Positions 55,541 through 62,858 of a DNA stretch of 64,000 nt are shown here, in pieces (position 1 is the first letter of the stretch; the number at the start of each line of letters is the position of its first letter). Source of the DNA: Umezawaea endophytica (GTDB lineage Bacteria > Actinomycetota > Actinomycetes > Mycobacteriales > Pseudonocardiaceae); contig NZ_JANYMP010000009.1 in assembly GCF_025061645.1 (NCBI RefSeq), positions 15,434 through 79,433 on the forward strand. The letters are read 5' to 3'. The notes under the pieces were generated by a model. It was not told where the DNA came from. It saw only the letters and a list, made by a program, of their open reading frames with translations, and did no database searches. The position numbers and the translations under genes were made by a program.

Positions 55541-56068
55541 ATGAGGCAGGAAGTGGTCCTGGCGATGCTGGCCAAGGAGCCGTCGCACGGCTATCAACTG
55601 CGCGCGCGGCTACGCGAAGCGCTCGGCCCGCTCGGAGACGCGATGAACGCCGGGCACATCTACGTCACGCTGACCCGGCTGGAAAAGGCTGGTCTGGTGG
55701 CGGTGGAGGTGCCCGCCGATGGCGCCGACCGGTCGGATCGCAAGGCGTACGGGCTCACCCCCGATGGTCAACAGCGAGTCGCCGAGTGGATCGCCGAGGT
55801 GAGCTGGCCGAAACCCGACCTCGCGGAGTTCCATCTCAAGCTGGTCGCCGCCGCATCAGCCGGACTGGCCGACCCGCTCACGGTCGTCGACACGCAGCGC
55901 CGCGAGTTGCTGCGGCGACTGCGGGACGCCCAACGCGCCGCCATGGCCGAGTCGGCCCGCTCGAACGCGGCGTTGTTGCTGGAGGGCATCGTGCTTCGTC
56001 TCCAAGCGGACCTGCGATGGCTCGAGGCATGTGAGCAGAACTGGACCCACCGAAGGAGTGGTTCGTGA
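55541..56068 (+). CDS. PadR-family transcriptional regulator
   Basis: A 175-aa PadR regulator. The winged helix (1-80) contains EVVLAMLAKEPSHGYQLRAR and GHIYVTLTRLEKAGLV. The C-terminal PadR_C-like coiled coil (about 95-165) carries repeated RRELLRRLRDAQRAA. ATG 55541 follows GGAGGAG. It is the first gene of a PadR/ATPase/permease operon (GTGA overlap with the ATPase). This is a common layout in which the transporter exports the inducing drug or peptide. Confidence 0.93.
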   Translation: MRQEVVLAMLAKEPSHGYQLRARLREALGPLGDAMNAGHIYVTLTRLEKAGLVAVEVPADGADRSDRKAYGLTPDGQQRVAEWIAEVSWPKPDLAEFHLKLVAAASAGLADPLTVVDTQRRELLRRLRDAQRAAMAESARSNAALLLEGIVLRLQADLRWLEACEQNWTHRRSGS

Positions 56069-56811
56069 GCGAGACCGCCGACCCGCCCGTGCTTCACGCC
56101 CGCGCGTTGCGGAAGGAATACGGCAAGGGGGAAGGGCTGGTGCGCGCCGTCGACGGGGTCGACCTCGACATCCGCGCGGGAGAGACCGTGGCGATCATGG
56201 GGCCCAGCGGCTGCGGGAAGTCGACGCTGCTGCACCTGCTCGGCGGGCTGGATCGCCCCTCGGGCGGCGAGGTGCTGCTGAACGGCCGGCGCATCGACAA
56301 CCTCAGCGAGAAGGCCCTGGCTCGGATGCGGCGCACCGACGTCAGCTATGTCTTCCAGTCCTTCCACTTGATGGAGGAGCTCACCGCGGTGGAGAACGTC
56401 GAACTGTCGGCGCTGCTGGCCGGATGCTCGCCGCGGACCGCTCGGCGACGTGCGGAGGAACTGCTGGATCAACTCGGACTCGCCGGTCGATCCAAGTTCC
56501 TGCCCTCCGCGCTCTCCGGCGGTCAGCGGCAACGGGTAGCGGTCGCCAGGGCGTTGAGCAACGAACCGCTGGTCGTCCTCGCCGATGAACCGACCGGAAA
56601 CCTGGACAGCGCCGCCACCCTGGACGTTCTCCAGCTCTTCGACGAGCTGCACGAGTACGGGCAGACGCTGGTCATCGTCACCCACGACGCACGGATCGCG
56701 GCTACCGCGGACCGGATGTTCTCCATGCGTGACGGCGTGCTCATCGATGAGACCCGACTGACCGGAGGCACCAACGGAAAGCTGGGCGCGCTCGTCGGAC
56801 TGGAGGACTGA
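56065..56811 (+). CDS. ABC transporter ATPase, MacB/LolD type
   Basis: A 248-aa ATPase. Walker A is GPSGCGKST (46-54), with the Q-loop YVFQSFHLM, the signature LSGGQRQR, Walker B VVLADEPTGNLD and the switch THD. This is the MacB/LolD/FtsE subgroup that drives FtsX-type permeases. The start GTG overlaps the PadR stop codon. The permease follows 5 bp after the stop. Confidence 0.95.
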   Translation: MSETADPPVLHARALRKEYGKGEGLVRAVDGVDLDIRAGETVAIMGPSGCGKSTLLHLLGGLDRPSGGEVLLNGRRIDNLSEKALARMRRTDVSYVFQSFHLMEELTAVENVELSALLAGCSPRTARRRAEELLDQLGLAGRSKFLPSALSGGQRQRVAVARALSNEPLVVLADEPTGNLDSAATLDVLQLFDELHEYGQTLVIVTHDARIAATADRMFSMRDGVLIDETRLTGGTNGKLGALVGLED

Positions 56812-56816
56812 CCGGA

Positions 56817-58643
56817 ATGGGACGAATCCTCCTCGTGGTCCGCTTGGCCCTGCGGGACCTCCGGCAGCGCCGCACCGAGGCCGCGCTCCTGATGATCGCC
56901 ATCCTGGCGGCCACCACGACGCTGACCCTGGGACTGGTTCTCCGTGAGGCGGCCAGCGACCCGTACGAGAGCACCAGGGCGGCGACCAACGGACCCGACG
57001 TGGTCGCCCACGTCGCTCGGCCCACCGATCTCGCCCTGCTGGAAGAACTGGCCACGGCGTCCGGCGTCACCGCGCACAGCGGACCGTATCCCGTGATCGC
57101 CGGGCGGCTCCAGGCAGCAGGTCGGACGTCGGACGTGCAGGTCGAAGGGCGCGACGCCACCATCGCGGCGGTCGATCAGCCCGAGGTGACGCAAGGCAGC
57201 TGGGTCAGCGGCGGCCAAGTGGTGCTCGAAGCCGCCTTCGCGGACGCGCTCGATGTGAACGTCGGTGATCCGGTCACCCTGGGCGGCAAGTCGTTCACGG
57301 TCGCCGGCGTCGCGGTCACCGCCGCCATGCCGCCCCATCCGGCGGCGTCGTGCATCGTCACGACCGGATGCGTCAACGGCGCCATCCCGCAGGGCCGAAA
57401 CCTTCCCGCGCGGTTGTTGCACAACCCCGGACTGGTCTGGCTCACTCAGGCAGAAGTGCGAAGCCTTGCCCTGACACAGGGCCCGATGTCGTACGTGACG
57501 AACCTGAAGCTGGCCGACCCCGGCGACACCCAGGCATTCGTCGCCGCGAACAGCGGCGCCCTGATCATGCAGACCTGGCAGGACATCCTCGCCGAGGCCA
57601 CGGACCTGGCCAAGGATTCCCAGATCCTGCTGCTGATAGGCGCGTGGCTGCTCGGCCTGCTCGCCATCGCCAGTCTCTCGGTGCTGGTCGGCGGACGGAT
57701 GGCTGATCAGACCCGACGCGTCGGACTCCTCAAAGCAGTCGGAGGCACACCGGGCCTGGTCGCTGCCGTGCTGCTCGCGGAATACCTCCTCGTGGCCCTC
57801 ATCGCGGCAGCGGCCGGGTTGGTGATCGGTGCGCTGACCGCCCCACTGCTCACCGAGTCGAGCGCGGGCCTCGTCGGCAGTGCGGGAACACCGTCGTTGA
57901 CGTGGTCCACCATCGGTCTCGTGACCGCCGTCGCCCTCGGAGTCGCCGTGGTGGCGACCGCGGTTCCCGCTGTGCGCGGCGCCCGCTCCAGTACCGTCAG
58001 CGCACTGGCCAACGCGGCACGCCCACCCCGCCGCACCGGTTGGCTGATCGCCGTCTCGACGCGACTGCCCGTCCCGCTGCTGCTCACCCTGCGGCTGACC
58101 GCCCGCCAGCCACGACGCGTCGTACTGGGCGTGGTCAGCATCGGGGTCACGGTCAGCGGGATCTACGTCCTCCTGGCGCTCAACACCTTCCTCGGCGACC
58201 AGCCGGGCACCGGCGCGTACAGCGAGGCTCAGGTGATCGTGCTGCGGCACGTGCTCGGCGTCTGGATGGGCGTCCTGCTCGCCCTGGCGGCGGTCAACGC
58301 CATCGTCATCACCTGGGCGACCGTGCTCGACAACCGGCACTCCTCGGCACTTACGCGCGCGCTCGGCGCGACCCCCGGTGAAATGAGCACGGCACTGGCG
58401 GTCGCGCAGGTGCTGCCCGCGTTCGCCGGCGCCGTCCTGGGTCTCCCAGGGGGCTTCGCGTTGTTCGCTGCCATCAACGCGATCACCGGCGGCGACGGCG
58501 ACCGGGCTGTGCTGCCATCGCTCTGGCAACTGCTCACCTTGGTGGTGGGGACCGTGTTCGCGGTGGCGGTGCTCACCACCGTTCCCGCCTGCATCGGCGG
58601 CCGCCGTCCCGTGACCGAAACCCTCCAAGCCGAGCCCGCATGA
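56817..58643 (+). CDS. FtsX-type ABC permease
   Basis: A 608-aa membrane protein with an N-terminal helix (about 19-40), an extracytoplasmic MacB-PCD-like domain (about 45-275) and a first block of three helices (about 280-390, FtsX domain). A second FtsX block spans about 430-600. Two Cys (in ASCIVTTGC near 180) may form a disulfide. It is a mechanotransmission-type transporter with the ATPase, exporting or acting on envelope substrates such as antimicrobial peptides. It ends about 50 bp before the integrase relic. Confidence 0.92.
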   Translation: MGRILLVVRLALRDLRQRRTEAALLMIAILAATTTLTLGLVLREAASDPYESTRAATNGPDVVAHVARPTDLALLEELATASGVTAHSGPYPVIAGRLQAAGRTSDVQVEGRDATIAAVDQPEVTQGSWVSGGQVVLEAAFADALDVNVGDPVTLGGKSFTVAGVAVTAAMPPHPAASCIVTTGCVNGAIPQGRNLPARLLHNPGLVWLTQAEVRSLALTQGPMSYVTNLKLADPGDTQAFVAANSGALIMQTWQDILAEATDLAKDSQILLLIGAWLLGLLAIASLSVLVGGRMADQTRRVGLLKAVGGTPGLVAAVLLAEYLLVALIAAAAGLVIGALTAPLLTESSAGLVGSAGTPSLTWSTIGLVTAVALGVAVVATAVPAVRGARSSTVSALANAARPPRRTGWLIAVSTRLPVPLLLTLRLTARQPRRVVLGVVSIGVTVSGIYVLLALNTFLGDQPGTGAYSEAQVIVLRHVLGVWMGVLLALAAVNAIVITWATVLDNRHSSALTRALGATPGEMSTALAVAQVLPAFAGAVLGLPGGFALFAAINAITGGDGDRAVLPSLWQLLTLVVGTVFAVAVLTTVPACIGGRRPVTETLQAEPA

Positions 58644-58691
58644 CACTCCGTCTACCCGAACGCCATTCGGCATGACCGCGTGGTGATGGTT

Positions 58692-58824
58692 CAGGTGGCG
58701 GTGAGGATGTAGTCGGGGTGGCGGTTGAGGTTTTGCGGGCTCGGTCGTAGCGCGGGGTGGTTCTGGGGTCGGCGTGGCGCGCGGCGATCTGAATGTCGTG
58801 GAGGTCGACCCCGGTATCGAGCAT
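58692..58824 (-). pseudogene. Tyrosine integrase C-terminal relic
   Basis: The sequence reads LDTGVDLHDIQIAARHADPR, then TTPRYDRARK, and after a one-base frameshift near 58745 NLNRHPDYILTAT and stop. This is the C-terminal box II of tyrosine recombinases: H-A-D-P-R-T-T-x-R-Y-D, with a His where XerD-type enzymes have H/W and the catalytic Tyr in RYDRAR. The N-terminal part, with the first catalytic Arg, is missing. It lies 170 bp from the right tRNA-Pro half, where an integrase gene should be. Confidence 0.78.
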
Positions 58825-58994
58825 GGTGGATCGTCACGTGTGGTCGTCGACTTGGATGCACGGGTGGTGGCAGAAGGAGAAGGAGCGGATTCGGAGCGCC
58901 GATCGTTCCCGAGTGGAGTCGTACAACGTTGAGCTGACGTCTACTGCGCTGCAGCATCAACGTTTCCGCAGGTCAGCGAGCTTTGAGGTCGACG

Positions 58995-59037
58995 CTGGGG
59001 GTCAAGGGGTCGCAGGTTCGAATCCTGTCGTCCCGAC
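58995..59037 (+). repeat. tRNA-Pro(GGG) 3' half, att-like core, right copy
   Basis: Identical over 43 nt to 1071-1113 and in the same orientation. No 5' half precedes it. TTTCCGCAGGTC ends 21 bp upstream, as on the left. Confidence 0.85.
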
Positions 59038-59194
59038 GGTCTGAATCAACCCGCTGATTCTGGGTAAAAGCCCAGTTCGGCGGGCCTCTTCGTGCATGAA
59101 TAACGATCTTTGCATGATCACTCCCAGGGCTTGTTTTCAACATCAACAGAGCCGCAGGAGGAGTGAAGAAGGAGTGAGCTGCCCCAGAGTTTTG
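58995..59194 (+). repeat. 200-bp direct repeat A, right copy
   Basis: The partner of 1071-1270 (about 178 of 200 positions agree by eye). The terminator stem within it is degraded by several substitutions, so this looks like the older copy. Confidence 0.85.
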
Positions 59195-59274
59195 CGTCGA
59201 TGCCGCACCAGCGTGGCTCAATTCCGTAGCTACATCCCAAGCGCGAATACGCGCCCAGTCAACGATTACGCATT

Positions 59275-59430
59275 GAGATCATCGGTCTGCACGAGTACTA
59301 CCGTTCCACTAGGTCCGACGGCACCCGTACCCATCTCGACGACCAACTGCCCGAAATACTCCGCGACCCCGAATCCACCCTCGAAGCCCTCGCCCCTGTC
59401 CTGCCCCGCGTAGACCACTACCTGCGTTGA
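59275..59430 (+). pseudogene. C-terminal remnant of an unidentified protein
   Basis: The 52-codon frame ends with SDGTRTHLDDQLPEILRDPE and then LPRVDHYLR before a TGA. Its amino-acid composition looks like real coding sequence, but no start or family is recognisable. Confidence 0.35.
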
Positions 59431-59573
59431 AGCGCTCGCACGCCGGTAGTGACACCAAAGGAGCCGAGGCGCGTCACCGCCTCTTCAGTGCGCTGGCATT
59501 CGTTGCGCCAGCGCACCTGCCAGGTGCGAGCGTCAATGGGCCGTTGCTGTTGGGGGCGTGCCGCTTGAAGAGA

Positions 59574-60248
59574 TCAGCAGGTGACGTTGACGGTCGCGGT
59601 CGGCTGGAACGACACGTGTACGTGGTCCATGTGGTTGGCCGTGGGACTGCCTCGGTCCTCCATCGGTGACCAGCCGCTGCCGTCGTTGTAGCGCTGGCGC
59701 CAGATCACGTAGGTGACGCCGAACGCCTGGCGGTTGGCGAGCACGTAGTCGGCCAAGGTGTTGCCGGTGGTGGTGTCGACCATGAAGTCCAGTGCTAGGC
59801 CGAGGGGGTGTTCGCCGGAGCCGCCGCGGCCGGTGGCGCCGCCGATGTCGTCGACGCCGAACTTGCCTGCTAGGTGGTGACCTACCTGCGCCGCATGTGG
59901 TTTGACTCCGTCCAGGGTGGTCGGACAGGGCGGTGCGGGGGGCGGTGTGGTGGTTTCGGGTGCTGTCGTGGTCTCTGGCGGCGGGGTCGTGGTTACCGGA
60001 GGCGCTGTGGTGGTCAGCGGAGGTTGCGAGGATGGCGGCGCGGAGGTTGTTGTGGTGGCGGGTCGCAGGTCCTGGCTGACGGAGGTCGACGGGGCGGCCA
60101 GGTGGGCGGCTGCTCCGGCTGGATCGACCGGCTGGTTTAGAACGCGGACGGTCCAGAAGGTGGCGGCCAAGCCCACAGTGAGGGTGGCGGCGACTGCGAT
60201 AGGCAGCTTCCGGCTGGCTGTCTGCGTCGTTCTATGTCGGCCCGACAT
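59574..60248 (-). CDS. Membrane-anchored LAS-type (VanY/ARB_07466-like) protein
   Basis: A 224-aa cell-surface protein. An N-terminal anchor (about 15-36) is followed by a Pro/Thr-rich wall-spanning linker (50-105). The domain at 108-224 belongs to the ARB_07466-like (VldE-type) group. It keeps the LAS metallopeptidase pattern: H147 and D154 in GEHPLGLALDF, and H209/H211 in MDHVHVS. C108 and C224 flank the domain and may form a disulfide. It may cleave or bind peptidoglycan peptides. It lies inside the 1.4-kb insertion between repeats A and B. Confidence 0.82.
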   Translation of the reverse strand: MSGRHRTTQTASRKLPIAVAATLTVGLAATFWTVRVLNQPVDPAGAAAHLAAPSTSVSQDLRPATTTTSAPPSSQPPLTTTAPPVTTTPPPETTTAPETTTPPPAPPCPTTLDGVKPHAAQVGHHLAGKFGVDDIGGATGRGGSGEHPLGLALDFMVDTTTGNTLADYVLANRQAFGVTYVIWRQRYNDGSGWSPMEDRGSPTANHMDHVHVSFQPTATVNVTC

Positions 60249-60330
60249 TCGGGAACACCTTGCGTTGGGGACAGGGCATGCTCACACAGCGCGCCACGTT
60301 ACGAAATGAACACGGTAGAGTCACGGGGGA

Positions 60331-60594
60331 GTGTTGATGCTCACATTCCTGCTGGTGAGGGCGCTGCTACGGAAAGTGACAGTCCTGTGGGGCGTGGACG
60401 GTCGCGTCGTGCTGTTTGTCGAGGTCACCAGTCGTGGGATCGGCAAAGTTGATCAGGAACGGATCTTCGAACGGTTCGTGCGCGCGGTCGACGGCAGCGG
60501 GGTGGGCACTGGAATCGATTCGCCTATCGTGCGGCCGTCGGCGGATGTTGAGCTCGGTGAGCTGGATTGGTGGTCGGTTACCTCGAACGAGTGA
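60331..60594 (+). pseudogene. Histidine kinase ATPase-domain fragment
   Basis: The sequence reads VEVTSRGIGKVDQERIFERF, then VRAVDGSGVGTGI. This matches the G1-to-G2 box stretch of sensor kinases (GIGIPxxxQxRIFERFxR, GTGLGL). It lacks the N-box and everything upstream. The G2 box is altered to GTGIDS. Confidence 0.65.
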
Positions 60595-60658
60595 TTCGCC
60601 GGAGCGGCGCAGGAATGTCACCCATTGGCGTGAACCGGCTTGGGCGAACCTCACCTGC
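60585..60658. repeat. Repeat block B, right copy
   Basis: The partner of 1295-1369. Here it follows the kinase relic, 1.39 kb from repeat A. Confidence 0.7.
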
Positions 60659-61022
60659 TCGGCCCTCCGCGCGGAGCGACCACGTTGGTCGGGTGTTCGA
60701 GCCTGCTGTGGACGTCTTGAGGAGAGAGAAGGTCCAGACCCGGACATGAACCTTCCCGTGACTGCGGGTGGGTCATGGCGGGTGTTGTCGGGGTGCTCTG
60801 TAGGTTCGCCCACTTGATCGACTCCGTTGCGTACGTGATCGATTTCCACGAGGTCTGGTTGTGCGTGGCCCGCTACGGCGTGATGGCCGCCCACATCGTG
60901 CCCATACGCTTGTTGTCGTGGTGCTCGATCTGCCACGAGGGGGGACCCAGGGTCAATTGACCTGTGAAAGAGCCCGTAGTTGGGGACTGGCGCTGTGCGC
61001 TTCTCGTCTGCATTCTGGCGGC
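60659..61022. other. Intergenic region, no gene recognised
   Basis: About 360 bp without a recognisable coding frame on either strand. Confidence 0.4.
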
Positions 61023-61229
61023 ATGAACGACAGCCGGCGCCTGGAAGTTCGGCTGCCCGCTGACCTGTCCAACGCGCGCTACGCGGCGGTGGTGCAGGCG
61101 GTGTGGAGTGTGCTCAACGTTGCGGGGCTCGGGGAGACGAGTTCGCTGCGGCCCGATGATCGGGTTACCGATACGGAGTTGAACGACGCGTTCGACGAGG
61201 ACACAGCGAGCTACCCGTGGGCTCCGTGA
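61023..61229 (+). CDS. Small hypothetical protein
   Basis: A 68-aa acidic protein starting MNDSRRLEVRLPADLSNARY. The composition is of a soluble protein with one helix (YAAVVQAVWSVLNVAGL) and an acidic C-terminal half (DDRVTDTELNDAFDED). No family is recognised and the ribosome-binding site is weak. It may be a real small gene or the remnant of a larger one. Confidence 0.45.
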   Translation: MNDSRRLEVRLPADLSNARYAAVVQAVWSVLNVAGLGETSSLRPDDRVTDTELNDAFDEDTASYPWAP

Positions 61230-61391
61230 ACAGGGCGGCGACGGTGGTCGTGTCTGGTTGCGTAGAACAGGAGGTCGGTGTCTGCGGGAGGTACTCGTAG
61301 CTGTCGTGTGGCCACCGCCCACGTCATGCCATCCAGCTCCAGAACTCCGCGCCCGTAGCGCGTGCGAGGTGCCGCGGCGCCAGGCGTGCGT

Positions 61392-62858
61392 TCATGTCAG
61401 TCGTGTGGTGGCGATGTTGGTGAGGGTGCGTAGGCAGACCTTGCCGGTGTGGGACAAGGGGAGTTGAGGGAGGACGAGTAGGTGTTCTGGGAGTTTGTGT
61501 GGGGTGAAGTCGTGGGTGGTCAGTAGGAATGTGGTCAGTGCGGTCAGGTTGGGGGGTGGGTGGTTTGGGTGGAGGGTGATGCAGGCGCACAGGCGTTGGC
61601 CCAGGTCGTGGTCTGGTAGGGGGACGCAGGCCGCGTCGGCGATGGCGGGGTGGGTGGTCAGGGCGGATTCGACTTCTGCTGGGCTGATGGTTTGGCCGCC
61701 GCGGATGATTACTCGTTTGATGCGGCGCAGGACGTGCAGGGTGCCGTTGTCGTCCATGCGGCCTTGGTCGCCGGTGCGGATCCAGCCGCCGGGGAGTCGT
61801 GGTGGGCCGCCGCCGATGTGGTCCAGCGGGGTCATGGGGCCCAGGGCGCAGATTTCGTCGTCGACGATGCGGATGTCGGTCACGGCCGGGTCCGGGTGGC
61901 CTGCGCCGTGTTCTGGTGTGGTGGTGTGGCAGTTGACGCCGTCGGAGGAGCCGTAGACGTTGATTACGTCCACGCCGAATCGGTCTCGGCATTGGTGCAG
62001 GGTGTGTTCCGGTAGTACGTCGCCGCTGGACACTACGGCTCGTAATGACGAGGTGTCGAAGTCGGGGGCGTGGTCGGCCAGGCGGCGCAGCATGGTGGGT
62101 ACGCCGAACACGTGGGTGGGGCGGTGTTCGGTGATGGTCCTGAGGGCGTCGATGGTGTCGAACCTGTTGTGCAGCAACAGTGTTCCGCCGAAGCGGCACA
62201 GGGTGATGGTGGCGCCGAACGAGCCGTAGGCCGAGGCCAGTGGTACGAGTACCAGGTCGCGCCACACCGGGGTGTCTTGGTGGACGGCTCGCAGGTAGTT
62301 GCCGCGGCCGCCGGCGAAAGCGTTGTGGGAGTAGGCGACCAGCTTCGGTTCGGCTTCCGAGCCGGAGGAGACCAGCAGCCTTGCGGGGGACTCCGGGTCG
62401 ACGGTGACCGGGTGCCAGCCCTCGGCGCGGGCTCGGGGTGGCACGGTTGGCCACGGCAGGTCGTCGTCGGTGATCACCGACGCGGCTCGGGCGCGGGTGA
62501 GCAGGTTCAGGGCGTCGGCCCGACCGCCGGTGAACGGCAGGGCGACCGCGCCGCACGCGGCGACGGCGAGTTCGGCGACCACGGCGTCGCGGCCGTTGGG
62601 CACGCGCACGCCGACGACGTCGCCGGGCCGGGCGGCCAGCGCGCCCGCCAGGCCACGCACCCGCGCGTCCAGTTCGGCGTACGTAATGGTTCCGCGGTCG
62701 TCGACGACGGCGGGACGGTCGGGATGGTCGCGCACCCGGTCGCGGAACAGCGAGTGCAGGTCGCGGTCAGGGCAGTGGCCGGCGCGGACCCAGGCGCGCC
62801 TCGCCTCCTGCGGCACCCGGTCGGTGATCACGATCCCGTTGCGCGAGATCCACGTCAT
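61392..62858 (-). CDS. Acyl-CoA synthetase/AMP-dependent ligase
   Basis: A 488-aa adenylating enzyme of the ANL superfamily. The phosphate loop is VSSGSEAEPK (A3-like), VYGSSDG is the A5 motif, WIRTGDQG the A7 motif, and LSHTGKV near the C-terminus includes the catalytic Lys. It activates a carboxylic acid as adenylate and loads it to CoA or a carrier. The A3 loop deviates (SSGSEAEPK where SGTTGxPK is usual). ATG 62858 overlaps the upstream CoA-transferase stop codon (ATGA), so the two form an operon. The C-terminal 80 residues are unusually Pro/Leu/Thr-rich. Confidence 0.88.
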   Translation of the reverse strand: MTWISRNGIVITDRVPQEARRAWVRAGHCPDRDLHSLFRDRVRDHPDRPAVVDDRGTITYAELDARVRGLAGALAARPGDVVGVRVPNGRDAVVAELAVAACGAVALPFTGGRADALNLLTRARAASVITDDDLPWPTVPPRARAEGWHPVTVDPESPARLLVSSGSEAEPKLVAYSHNAFAGGRGNYLRAVHQDTPVWRDLVLVPLASAYGSFGATITLCRFGGTLLLHNRFDTIDALRTITEHRPTHVFGVPTMLRRLADHAPDFDTSSLRAVVSSGDVLPEHTLHQCRDRFGVDVINVYGSSDGVNCHTTTPEHGAGHPDPAVTDIRIVDDEICALGPMTPLDHIGGGPPRLPGGWIRTGDQGRMDDNGTLHVLRRIKRVIIRGGQTISPAEVESALTTHPAIADAACVPLPDHDLGQRLCACITLHPNHPPPNLTALTTFLLTTHDFTPHKLPEHLLVLPQLPLSHTGKVCLRTLTNIATTRLT

